From the NCBI GenBank assembly GCA_020063565.1, contig JAICDB010000008.1, forward strand, positions 1 to 39,913: a stretch of 39,913 nt of DNA, read 5' to 3'. This stretch comes from Clostridiales bacterium. Its GTDB lineage: Bacteria > Bacillota > DSM-16504 > Desulfitibacterales > JAICDB01. The notes under the pieces are model-generated. The model was not told the DNA's origin. It was given only the letters and a program-made list of their open reading frames with translations, and did not search any database. The translations under genes were made by a program, and so were the position numbers. Positions 8,507 through 19,160 of this stretch are shown here, piece by piece (the first letter of the stretch is position 1; each line of letters begins with the position of its first letter).

Positions 8507-9961
8507 CTAGGCTTTTTTAGAAATCTTACCTTCTGCACGGTCAATAATTTTATCTATTTGAGCCTTTACTTCAGGAGATAATTCTTCAGGCTTGTGATTG
8601 TCAATAATATACTGAACCTTAGCTTTTGCCCTTTCTCCCATGGTGGTGCCGCCATTTGCCTGCCATGTTTCAAAAGTATTTCTATCAGTAATATCAGGTT
8701 TCCAGTTTTCACGGAAATGCTTAAATGTATGCTCGTCTCCCAGGAAGTGTCCTCCAGGACCCACTCTACGAATTGCATCTACTGCCAGGTGTTCCTTATC
8801 AACTCGGATACCTTCCATCATTCTTTTAACCTGACCAATCATTTCATCGCACATAACTAAAAGATCAAAGGAATAAGTGAGACCAAACTCTAAATAACCT
8901 ACGTCATGAGCAATATTGGTACCCGCCATGGATGCCATTAAAATATAATTTGAAGCATCCATAACAGCCTGCTCATCAGGTAACTTAGATGATGTACAGC
9001 CTGTAAAGCCCCAGGAAGGTAAGTTGTAGTAGCGAGCCATATCGTTCAGCCCGGCTTGACTCATAATAGCTTCAGGAGAAGTATAAGTTGGCTGCATACT
9101 TACCATATCAATTGGTGACATTCCCGCACCATGTACAAAGGGAGCTCCCGGATTTTTAAGTTGATGAATTACAAGCCCGGTAAGAATTTCAGCATTAGCC
9201 TGGGTAATTGCTCCCGCTAAAGTTATTGGACAAGTTGCACCTGCCATGGCGCCCGGAGCGTAATTTGTCGGGAATCTGTTCTCAGCCATGTATAATAGTT
9301 TATCAAGTGCAGTAGTTGAATGTTGTAATGGTGAACTTGGCTCATCATATAATACAAAAATTGGTTTCCTGCTAAGCTGCTCACGTCCCCCAACAGCTGC
9401 TGCTGCCATTTCCGCAATATCATCTAAAGATTCTCTATCAGCGGCAGTAATTACCTGAGGTTTTGTAGTTTTATTGATCATTATGGCATACTCATGCTGG
9501 TAAGTAAGCTCTTTAGGTACATCAGAAATTAAACCCATGGACATAACAAAGTCGATATTAGGCAGATAATCACAAAGAGTTACTCCATGCTCCACATCTT
9601 CATACTTAGCCTTCCTTCTTTCTTTTTTAAAGCTGTCATAGATGTAAGGACAGTCTGAACCCGTTCCGTAATGAACCTTATATCCTTCCAAGAACATTGC
9701 TTCTTTACCGTTTCTATCATAAACCAGGATACGTGATGGAGCTGTACGAATAGCCCATTCCGCTAAGGAACTGGGAATATATACCCTGTTACCGTTTTCT
9801 ACATAAGCTCCCGCTTTTTTCAGCAGTTCGATGGCTTCTTCATGGTGAATTACCATACCAATGTCTTCTAAAACATGAAGAGTTGCTGAATGAATTTCCT
9901 GCATCTGTTCTTGTGTGAGTGTTTGAAATTTAGATGTGTTCCAGGTTCTTGCATTTTGCAT
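8507..9961 (-). CDS. MttB-family (COG5598) corrinoid methyltransferase, non-pyrrolysine, paralogue 2
   Basis: A 484-residue MttB-superfamily protein, clearly diverged from its operon partner. The family block is GFTGCTSSK at about residues 318-326 followed by PDEQA, in place of GGGLTDAK...DTQAG in the other paralogue. No in-frame amber codon occurs. As the promoter-proximal gene it lies about 65 bp below a -24/-12 promoter. The SD is AAAGGAGG, 7 bp before the ATG. Known relatives demethylate quaternary amines to a corrinoid protein. Two paralogues in one operon suggest either successive demethylations or two related substrates. Which is not decidable from sequence. Confidence 0.85.
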   Translation of the reverse strand: MQNARTWNTSKFQTLTQEQMQEIHSATLHVLEDIGMVIHHEEAIELLKKAGAYVENGNRVYIPSSLAEWAIRTAPSRILVYDRNGKEAMFLEGYKVHYGTGSDCPYIYDSFKKERRKAKYEDVEHGVTLCDYLPNIDFVMSMGLISDVPKELTYQHEYAIMINKTTKPQVITAADRESLDDIAEMAAAAVGGREQLSRKPIFVLYDEPSSPLQHSTTALDKLLYMAENRFPTNYAPGAMAGATCPITLAGAITQANAEILTGLVIHQLKNPGAPFVHGAGMSPIDMVSMQPTYTSPEAIMSQAGLNDMARYYNLPSWGFTGCTSSKLPDEQAVMDASNYILMASMAGTNIAHDVGYLEFGLTYSFDLLVMCDEMIGQVKRMMEGIRVDKEHLAVDAIRRVGPGGHFLGDEHTFKHFRENWKPDITDRNTFETWQANGGTTMGERAKAKVQYIIDNHKPEELSPEVKAQIDKIIDRAEGKISKKA

Positions 9962-10024
9962 TGTTAGACCTCCTTTAATTAGGAAATTTATTAGTACTGA
10001 TTTTGTTATTTGTAGTTCTTACAT

Positions 10025-10040
10025 TGCAAAATTTGTGCCA
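10025..10040 (-). promoter_or_regulatory. Sigma-54 promoter of the methyltransferase operon
   Basis: On the minus strand the sequence is TGGCAC-AAATT-TTGCA, a full match to the -24/-12 consensus TGGCAC-N5-TTGCW with the invariant GG and GC in correct spacing. The predicted start is about 10014, giving a leader of roughly 50 nt before the ATG at 9961. Two palindromic sites lie about 100 and 160 bp further upstream, the usual distance for an enhancer-binding protein. Confidence 0.9.
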
Positions 10041-10127
10041 GGATAATTAAAAATATTTAAGTTTAGAAAACTCATTGAATTGCAAGAATAAGGGTAAAAT
10101 ATGGCTTTTTTTAGATAAAAAATCGGT

Positions 10128-10142
10128 GCAATCAAATATTGC
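10128..10142. promoter_or_regulatory. Upstream activator site A (GCAAT-N5-ATTGC)
   Basis: GCAATCAAATATTGC, a perfect 5-5-5 dyad, lies about 100 bp upstream of the -12 element of the methyltransferase operon. The same dyad occurs upstream of the transporter gene. It is probably bound by the Fis-type helix-turn-helix of the neighbouring activator (inferred). Confidence 0.75.
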
Positions 10143-10186
10143 GCAACCTGAGATTTAGCGCTGTTTTAAAAGATAAAGCATTTTGA

Positions 10187-10201
10187 GCAACAAGATATTG
10201 C
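10187..10201. promoter_or_regulatory. Upstream activator site B (one mismatch)
   Basis: GCAACAAGATATTGC differs from the dyad GCAAT-N5-ATTGC by one base and lies 59 bp upstream of site A, close to 5.6 helical turns. It runs into a second palindrome, TATTGCATGCAATA. Confidence 0.6.
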
Positions 10202-10238
10202 ATGCAATAACTTGTTTTACTTTCTCCTTAAAACTAAT

Positions 10239-10302
10239 TTGCTCTGTTAGTACTAGTTGTGATTAACCTTAGAATCACTTTACTAACAGAGCAATGTTTT
10301 TT
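10239..10302. terminator. Large inverted repeat after the transporter gene, possible bidirectional terminator
   Basis: A perfect 14-bp stem TTGCTCTGTTAGTA/TACTAACAGAGCAA (10239-10252 with 10281-10294) encloses an inner stem GTGATT/AATCAC. On the plus strand it is followed by TGTTTTTT. In the direction of the transporter transcript (minus) the run is only AATTAGTTTT. It lies right after the transporter stop codon, so termination of that gene is still the likeliest role. Confidence 0.55.
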
Positions 10303-10303
10303 C

Positions 10304-11902
10304 TTAAGCGTTTATGGTTTGACCATGCTCATTCAGATCTTTTTTAATATCTCCATTTTTAATTGCTCCATTACTGAAAACATCAAATCTTGCAGGATTT
10401 TTTATCAAGAAGAATATGCTGATAGCAGCTCCGATTTCCAAAAATGCTGCAGGAAATCCTCCAAGGTTTGAAAGCATTTTAATACCATTGATCCCCAGCA
10501 GGCTGATCATAATCCATGCCAAAGCGCCAACACTTATCCCCCAAATTGATTTCATAAAAGTAGGAGCTTCCGGGTTTTCAGGTGTAATTCCAGTTGAGCT
10601 GAGCGCTGCCATGGCGTTTGTAGTAGAGTCCGCAGCAGTCACAAAAGTTATGAATACTATGAACAGGAAGAACGGGATAATAATACCCGAAAGAGGCAAC
10701 TGTTTCAGCACCGCATAACCTACACCCTCAGCGCCAATAGTATTCAGTACATTTACCAGGTCAACTACTCCGTTCATCTGCATATAAATAGCTGTTCCGC
10801 CAAAAATAGTCATCCATACTGCACTAAAGATTGCGGGCAAAATAAAGTTCATTTCAATTAGTTCACGAATTGTGTAGCCATAAGAAATTCTAGCAAGAAA
10901 AACAGCCGTTACTGGTGCCCATGCCATCCAGTTCGCCCAGTAGAAAGTAGTCCACCATTGTGGCCATTGATCACCTGCTGCAGCACCTGTAAATAAACTC
11001 TTATTGAAGAATCCTGTTAAAAATCCTCCAAATGCTTCCGTACCGAGATTAAGCACATAAGCAGTAGGACCGGCTATAAATACAAACGCTATAATAACAT
11101 AATATACCTTCATATTTATATCTGATAGTATTCTAATTCCCTTCATCAAACCTGTACTTGAAGAAATTACAAAAGTAGCAACTCCGATTACAGTAATAAT
11201 TAGCCAGGCTGTAGGGCCGCTCGGTAAACCGGTAATAGAATTTATCGCTCCACCCATATTCATGATGGAAGTTCCAAATGATGCAGCCATTCCTGCGCCA
11301 ATACCAAATAGGCAAATAGCGTCTATGAAGATTTCCAATTTCCTGCTATCTCTGTTTCCAACAAGAGGAGCAACCTGAGACCCAATACTAAAAGGTTTCC
11401 TCATATTATAGTATGCAAAAGCAAACACAATTGTAGGTACTGTATATAATGCATATGGTTCAAAAGTCCAGTGCAAAAACAATGTTTCCATCGCAAATTT
11501 TGCAGCTTCTGGTGAAAAAGGATCAATTCCAAGGGATTCCGGAGGGTAGGCTATATGATACATTGGCTCTGCGGTACCCCAAAATAAAAGCCCGGCAGCT
11601 AGTGTCGTACAAAGTGTTATTGAAAACCAGTTAGATTTAGTAATGACAGGCTTTGCATCAGGTCCACCCAAGCGAATTTTCCCTAGTGGCGAAAGATACG
11701 CCACAATAACAGTTATCAAAGCTATAAATCCTGTCATACTAAATCCCCAGCCAAAATTCGCAATCAACCAGTTGTTTGCATTTGTTACCAGTTGTGTAAA
11801 ACTTTCTTTACTGGCAAAGTTCAACACTAAAGAAAAAAGTAACAGTAAGAATGATGGCCAAAATACTAATGTTCTTATACCTTTTTTCGAAATATTTGCC
11901 AT
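10304..11902 (-). CDS. BCCT-family transporter (betaine/carnitine/choline type)
   Basis: A 532-residue protein with about twelve hydrophobic segments and the BCCT hallmarks FWGTAEPMYH (about residues 107-116) and WWTTFYWANWMAWAP with ARISYGYTIRE (about 316-347). The family imports quaternary amines or DMSP-like sulfonium compounds by Na+ or H+ coupling or by exchange. The short C-terminal tail argues against an osmosensing BetP-like role. In the tryptophan box the usual W-A-W-W is W-A-N-W (Asn324), which may change the substrate. The SD AGGAGGT precedes the ATG. It has its own -24/-12 promoter and three activator dyads, so it is co-regulated with the methyltransferase operon, whose substrate it probably brings in. 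Confidence 0.9.
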   Translation of the reverse strand: MANISKKGIRTLVFWPSFLLLLFSLVLNFASKESFTQLVTNANNWLIANFGWGFSMTGFIALITVIVAYLSPLGKIRLGGPDAKPVITKSNWFSITLCTTLAAGLLFWGTAEPMYHIAYPPESLGIDPFSPEAAKFAMETLFLHWTFEPYALYTVPTIVFAFAYYNMRKPFSIGSQVAPLVGNRDSRKLEIFIDAICLFGIGAGMAASFGTSIMNMGGAINSITGLPSGPTAWLIITVIGVATFVISSSTGLMKGIRILSDINMKVYYVIIAFVFIAGPTAYVLNLGTEAFGGFLTGFFNKSLFTGAAAGDQWPQWWTTFYWANWMAWAPVTAVFLARISYGYTIRELIEMNFILPAIFSAVWMTIFGGTAIYMQMNGVVDLVNVLNTIGAEGVGYAVLKQLPLSGIIIPFFLFIVFITFVTAADSTTNAMAALSSTGITPENPEAPTFMKSIWGISVGALAWIMISLLGINGIKMLSNLGGFPAAFLEIGAAISIFFLIKNPARFDVFSNGAIKNGDIKKDLNEHGQTINA

Positions 11903-12013
11903 ATAAAAACCTCCTTAAAATTTTAAATGTTTGATATACTTTAATCAAAATGTTCTTACCTTTTCATTACACCTCCTCTAATAATTGTACACGCACAGCT
12001 CATATTATTTCAT

Positions 12014-12029
12014 TGCAAAAAATATGCCA
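12014..12029 (-). promoter_or_regulatory. Sigma-54 promoter of the BCCT transporter gene
   Basis: On the minus strand TGGCAT-ATTTT-TTGCA matches the -24/-12 consensus at all but one position, with the invariant GG and GC in correct spacing. It gives a leader of about 100 nt before the ATG at 11902. It mirrors the promoter of the methyltransferase operon at 10025-10040. Confidence 0.85.
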
Positions 12030-12125
12030 TTAATTATTACTTATTACAAATTGTTCGAATTGTTGAAATGTGTTTATTTTTTGTTTTTATATATATTTTC
12101 AATTAATTATAAAAAATATTTTTGA

Positions 12126-12140
12126 GCAATATAATATTGC
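12126..12140. promoter_or_regulatory. Upstream activator site C (GCAAT-N5-ATTGC)
   Basis: GCAATATAATATTGC is a perfect dyad, about 110 bp upstream of the transporter's -12 element. It has the same geometry as site A of the methyltransferase operon. Confidence 0.75.
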
Positions 12141-12177
12141 ATTTATAGAAGGAACGGCAGTTATAAAATCCGTGCAC

Positions 12178-12210
12178 GCAATATTTTATTGCACTGCAAT
12201 GTGATATTGC
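12178..12210. promoter_or_regulatory. Upstream activator sites D and E (tandem dyads)
   Basis: GCAATATTTTATTGC (12178-12192) and GCAATGTGATATTGC (12196-12210) are two further perfect GCAAT-N5-ATTGC dyads placed 18 bp apart, about 160-180 bp upstream of the transporter promoter. Together with sites A, B and C they define the consensus GCAATNNNATATTGC. The rest of 11903-12225 shows nothing else that I can name. Confidence 0.75.
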
Positions 12211-12221
12211 TTTTATTATAA

Positions 12222-12255
12222 ACAAAAAACCGTAGAGAAAATTATCTCTCTACGG
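12222..12255 (-). terminator. Terminator of the pyruvate:ferredoxin oxidoreductase gene
   Basis: On the minus strand CCGTAGAGA...TCTCTACGG (9-bp stem, 12230-12238 with 12247-12255) is followed by TTTTTTGTTT, a clear Rho-independent terminator. It insulates the oxidoreductase gene from the activator sites of the transporter. Confidence 0.88.
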
Positions 12256-12292
12256 CTTTTACTATTTAACTCTTTTATTAATACTATTTTCT

Positions 12293-15874
<3,582 letters not shown>

Positions 15875-15894
15875 TTAATACATATATAAACAAC

Positions 15895-15962
15895 AAAAAC
15901 CAACAAGAAATCAATGCTGTTGGTTTTTGCTGATTACCAAATCTCACTTCTTCTTGTTGTGG
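15895..15962 (-). promoter_or_regulatory. Possible attenuator in the PFOR leader
   Basis: Within the roughly 220-nt leader, on the minus strand, an 11-bp stem AAAAACCAACA/TGTTGGTTTTT (15918-15928 with 15895-15905) followed by GTTGTTT looks like a terminator. Upstream, CAACAAGAA (15951-15959) is fully complementary to TTCTTGTTG (15901-15909), which overlaps the 3' arm of that stem. The two helices exclude each other, the geometry of an antiterminator/terminator switch. No known riboswitch or T-box motif was recognised. The regulatory role is inferred. Confidence 0.45.
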
Positions 15963-16065
15963 TAAAGTGGTTAGACCAGTGCGGTCCTGTATATTCGTTT
16001 CTTTTTTGTATATTTTTTGTATTTTTTGTATAATTATTTTTTCTTTGGTAATTCTACATAGCATA

Positions 16066-16094
16066 AGTATAGTTTATATGCTGTCAGTAGTCAA
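16066..16094 (-). promoter_or_regulatory. Sigma-A promoter of the PFOR gene
   Basis: On the minus strand -35 TTGACT (16089-16094) and -10 TATACT (16066-16071) are separated by 17 bp. Transcription would start near 16059, giving the long leader described above. Confidence 0.8.
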
Positions 16095-16149
16095 TAAATA
16101 TACAAAATATCATACATTTTTTAAATTTCAAATAATAATTATTTAATTT

Positions 16150-16422
16150 TTAAATAGCTATCATTTGGAGAATTACTAGTAAGCCTAAACCCGGTAGCCC
16201 TAAAAATCCACTTGTCAAAACAGTTAATATATTAGCAGGTATATGGATTCCTATAAAATTCCCTAAATAATTAAATCCCCAGATTAGAAGCAAGCCAAAT
16301 AATAAACTATAACCCACTCTGAATATAATACGTACAGGTCGCACCATAATTTTGCCTATCATATAGACCAAAATAATAAAGAGTCCAATTGCAAATAAAA
16401 GTTGCAAGATTTTAATATCCAT
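16150..16422 (-). CDS. bofA: Pro-sigma-K processing inhibitor BofA family protein
   Basis: A 90-residue, very hydrophobic protein with two or three membrane segments (about 5-25, 32-55 and 60-88) and the family-typical PVRIIFRVGYSLLFGLLLIWGFN region. BofA in Bacillus sits in the mother-cell membrane around the forespore and holds back the SpoIVFB protease that activates sigma-K. It normally follows recR in the dnaX-ybaB-recR-bofA order. Here an aminomutase gene sits between recR and bofA. The SD is GGGGGG before the ATG at 16422. It indicates an endospore-forming lineage. Confidence 0.82.
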   Translation of the reverse strand: MDIKILQLLFAIGLFIILVYMIGKIMVRPVRIIFRVGYSLLFGLLLIWGFNYLGNFIGIHIPANILTVLTSGFLGLPGLGLLVILQMIAI

Positions 16423-16481
16423 GGTACCCCCCCTAACTTTTACTTTATATATAATTATATTGATTGAATTCCCAAAATATT

Positions 16482-16507
16482 ACAAAACACGGAGGCTTAA
16501 AGCCTCC
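16482..16507 (-). terminator. Terminator after the aminomutase gene
   Basis: On the minus strand GGAGGC-TTTAA-GCCTCC (16491-16507) is followed by GTGTTTTGTAATATTTT. It is placed right after the aminomutase stop codon and before bofA. Confidence 0.7.
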
Positions 16508-16531
16508 ATTTAAATTTATTCTATTTCATAA

Positions 16532-17776
16532 TTATTCTTCTAAATCATAGCCGTTGGGATATTTAAATACTTTGCCTTCCCAGGTACGAATTGTCACGTA
16601 TCCTTTACCCTGGGAGATTAGATACTGGGGTAAAATCGGGGTTTTACCGTTGCCATCAGGCGCATTGATAATATATGTGGGAATAGCCATTCCGGAAGTA
16701 TATCCTCGTAAATTCTCCATAATTTCAATTCCTTCTTCCACCCTGGGAACGAAGTGGGTTGTTCCTTTAACTGACTTAGCATGGAAGATATAATAGGGGC
16801 GCACATGGATTTTAAGAAGTTCATGGTTTAATTTTTTCATTATATGGGGATCATTGTTAATTTCCTTCAAAAGTACTGCCTGGTTACCAATGGCTATTCC
16901 TGCTTTAGCTAGCCGTCTACAAGCCTTGAGGGCTTCATGAGTCACTTCTTTAGGATGATTGAAATGAGTATTGACATAAATAGGAGGATATTTTTCAAGC
17001 ATGTCACAGAGTTCCTGAGTAATCCTTTGAGGCATGGTTACAGGCGTCCTGCTGCCTATACGAATTATTTCTACACTTGGAATATCCCATAACTGGGAGA
17101 TATATTCTTCCAATCTTTCATTAGATAATGTTAGTGGATCTCCTCCCGTTATAAGCACATCTCTTATTTCTGGATTATTTCTTACATAATCTATCGCCTT
17201 TTGTACTTCTTCTCTGGGTGCAGCTTTATCCACTTCACCAATATTTCTTTTCCTCTGGCAATGCCTGCAGAACATAGCACATTGATTTGTTACATTAATA
17301 ATCAAGCGATCAGGATAACGACGCGTAATCCTGTCAGCAGGAGAAGTAAACTCTTCTGCCATAGGGTCAGCTACACCATGCGGATCGTTTATTTCTAGCA
17401 TACTGGGAATCCCCTGTTTCCAGATGGGACAATCACGGTCTTTCGGATCTACAAGACTTAAATAATAAGGAGAAATAGACCAGCGGTACTTTTCTCCTGC
17501 CTTTTTAATTTCTTCTTTTTCTTCATCCGAAAGATCAATAAAATTGCTTAAGGTTTCAACATCACTTATACAGTGTCTAAGCTGCCAGCGCCAGTCATTC
17601 CACTCATCTTCACCGGCTCCAAAATAGTCCATTATCTTTTTCTTATTTCTATCAAATTCTTGTTGCATATTTAAGCCAGCAGGTATTTTTTCCCTGGCTT
17701 CCAAATACGGTTCGATTCTGCTTTTTAATTCAGAAGCCCTATCCAGCGCTATTTTTCTTTTTTCTTCAAATTTCAT
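16532..17776 (-). CDS. eam: Radical-SAM/PLP aminomutase, probably glutamate 2,3-aminomutase
   Basis: A 414-residue member of the KamA family. The radical-SAM cluster is C166-x3-C170-x2-C173 (CAMFCRHC), with GGDPL at 211-215 and the PLP lysine K378 in NAPDGNGK. In lysine 2,3-aminomutase two aspartates (D293 and D330, 37 residues apart, the second 7 before the PLP lysine) bind the side-chain amine of lysine. Here the equivalent positions are K334 (FHAKSVKG) and N371 (INAPDGNGK), with the same spacing. Lys and Asn at these sites are the signature of clostridial glutamate 2,3-aminomutase, which makes beta-glutamate, a compatible solute. SD AGGGAGG lies upstream of the ATG. No acetyltransferase (AblB) gene is adjacent, which also argues against acetyl-beta-lysine synthesis. 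The 298 bp upstream (17777-18074) show only the recR terminator and no clear promoter. Confidence 0.85.
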   Translation of the reverse strand: MKFEEKRKIALDRASELKSRIEPYLEAREKIPAGLNMQQEFDRNKKKIMDYFGAGEDEWNDWRWQLRHCISDVETLSNFIDLSDEEKEEIKKAGEKYRWSISPYYLSLVDPKDRDCPIWKQGIPSMLEINDPHGVADPMAEEFTSPADRITRRYPDRLIINVTNQCAMFCRHCQRKRNIGEVDKAAPREEVQKAIDYVRNNPEIRDVLITGGDPLTLSNERLEEYISQLWDIPSVEIIRIGSRTPVTMPQRITQELCDMLEKYPPIYVNTHFNHPKEVTHEALKACRRLAKAGIAIGNQAVLLKEINNDPHIMKKLNHELLKIHVRPYYIFHAKSVKGTTHFVPRVEEGIEIMENLRGYTSGMAIPTYIINAPDGNGKTPILPQYLISQGKGYVTIRTWEGKVFKYPNGYDLEE

Positions 17777-18030
17777 CTATATCAACCTCCCTAAATTATA
17801 GTTGCTCCACAAACAACTTTCTTTTCCGTATTAGGTTTTTATTAAAGTGATAAAAAAATGCATTCAATGTCCTTTTTAACTAATGATATTGAAATTTTTT
17901 AAACAAGCGTTTAGTATGCCTTTATGAAAAAATATTTGTATACTATAAGTCCTTATAATTAATATACTATTTTTACTATTTAAATTCCTTTTTTTTAGAA
18001 GTTTTTTTAATATTTATATCTTATAATACA

Positions 18031-18069
18031 ATACAAAACGCCCATTAAAATAATAACTTAATGAGCGTT
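18031..18069 (-). terminator. Terminator of the recR transcript
   Basis: On the minus strand AACGCTCATTAA...TTAATGGGCGTT (12-bp stem with one mismatch, 18037-18048 with 18058-18069) is followed by TTGTATTGTATT. It begins 6 bp after the recR stop codon. Confidence 0.75.
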
Positions 18070-18074
18070 GACTT

Positions 18075-18674
18075 TTATAGCTCCCTTCTGCCTTCAAAGG
18101 CTCTGGTTAAGGTATCCTGATCAGCATATTCAAGATCCCCTCCGACAGGTAGGCCATGAGCTATTCGAGTAACCTTTACCTCTAAAGGTTTTATTAATCT
18201 TGCTAAATACATTGCTGTTGCCTCTCCTTCAACTGTAGGGTTCGTAGCTATTACAACTTCGTTTACATTTGAATCCTTTAATCTATCTAAGAGCTGAGGT
18301 ATTTTCAACATTTCAGGTCCCACATTATCCATGGGGGAAATTACTCCATGCAAGACATGGTATAATCCCTTATATTCGCGTGTTTTTTCTAAAGCAACAA
18401 GATCCCTTGGATGCTCCACCACACATACTATAGAAGTATCCCTGTTGGGGTTTCGACAGATATAACAAGGGTCTAAATCAGTAAGGTTACCGCAAACAGG
18501 ACAAAAGTGTACTGTTTTTTTTGATTCTGTAATTGCACTGGCAAGCGCTTCAGCTTCTTTAATGTCACTATTTATAATGTGAAAAGCCAGGCGCTGGGCC
18601 GTTTTTGGCCCAATGCCCGGCAGCTTATTCAGTTCATTAATTAGTCGTGCTACAGGTTTGGCATATTCCAGCAT
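18075..18674 (-). CDS. recR: Recombination protein RecR
   Basis: A 199-residue protein, the usual RecR length. It has a helix-hairpin-helix ([17 protein letters not shown], about residues 16-32), a C4 zinc finger ([16 protein letters not shown], about 57-72), a Toprim domain ([17 protein letters not shown]) and the C-terminal [15 protein letters not shown] block. It acts with RecF and RecO in loading RecA at gaps. TAGGAGGAAATGTAATG sets the start. It lies in the conserved dnaX-ybaB-recR order, but a 156-bp gap holding two repeat elements now separates it from ybaB. Confidence 0.97.
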   Translation of the reverse strand: MLEYAKPVARLINELNKLPGIGPKTAQRLAFHIINSDIKEAEALASAITESKKTVHFCPVCGNLTDLDPCYICRNPNRDTSIVCVVEHPRDLVALEKTREYKGLYHVLHGVISPMDNVGPEMLKIPQLLDRLKDSNVNEVVIATNPTVEGEATAMYLARLIKPLEVKVTRIAHGLPVGGDLEYADQDTLTRAFEGRREL

Positions 18675-18690
18675 TACATTTCCTCCTAAA

Positions 18691-18776
18691 TGAAAACTTG
18701 GATTGCGCCAAGTCTTTGACGAAGGCGGAAGCCTTAGTTGAATTTATGCTTCTCCATAATTATAATTTTTGATAGT
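18691..18776 (+). repeat. Dispersed repeat family 1, copy a (diverged)
   Basis: It begins GAAAACTTGGATTGCGCCAAG and runs through CCTTAGTTGAATTTATGCT to TTTTGATAGT. It aligns along its length with the copies at 28699-28788 (same orientation) and at 20900-20990 and 35632-35716 (opposite orientation). It lies in the ybaB-recR gap, where these genes are usually adjacent. Confidence 0.7.
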
Positions 18777-18788
18777 AAAAAAACTTCC

Positions 18789-18838
18789 TTAAAGATGATG
18801 TTCGAAAAGTAGTCCTTCTCGAACACTCATTTAAAAGA
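18789..18838 (+). repeat. Dispersed repeat family 2, copy 1
   Basis: The core GATGTTCGAAAAGTAGTCC-TTCTCGAACACTC contains a 9-of-10 inverted repeat. Similar cores occur at 30768-30820 and 38483-38535. It is flanked by TTAAAG on the left and TTAAAAG on the right, and it overlaps the stop codon of ybaB. Confidence 0.6.
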
Positions 18839-19148
18839 GTCCGGAGAGATTGAGACCTCCGGTAATTTTGCTCATTTCCTGTTGTACCATTTCCTGAGAT
18901 TTTCTTAAAGCTTCATTTACTGCAGCCATAATCATATCTTGAATCATCTCTACATCGTCAGGATCAACGACTTCAGGTTTTATTTCAATAGATTTGATTT
19001 CCTGCTTGCCAGTGGCAACTACCTTTACCATTCCACCCCCCGCAGTAGCTTCTACTTCTTTGTTTTCTAATTCCTCCTGTAACTTTTTCATTTGTTTCTG
19101 CATTTTTTGTGCCTGCTTCATCATTTTACTCATGTTTCCCATTCCCAT
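18831..19148 (-). CDS. YbaB/EbfC family nucleoid-associated protein
   Basis: A 105-residue protein with the Met/Lys/Gln-rich N-terminal helix [19 protein letters not shown] and the family core [17 protein letters not shown]. YbaB proteins are small dimeric DNA-binding proteins, encoded between dnaX and recR in most bacteria, as here. It follows dnaX by 12 bp. TTAGGAGG lies before the ATG. MSKMMKQ at residue 6 is an alternative start. Its molecular role in Firmicutes is not well defined. Confidence 0.93.
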   Translation of the reverse strand: MGMGNMSKMMKQAQKMQKQMKKLQEELENKEVEATAGGGMVKVVATGKQEIKSIEIKPEVVDPDDVEMIQDMIMAAVNEALRKSQEMVQQEMSKITGGLNLSGLF

Positions 19149-19160
19149 TTTAATAACCTC

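Noticed and set aside
5854..9961. Possibility that the two MttB genes encode pyrrolysine at an in-frame amber codon
   Set aside because: Both frames are uninterrupted over full family length. No amber codon lies within either gene, so they are non-pyrrolysine homologues.
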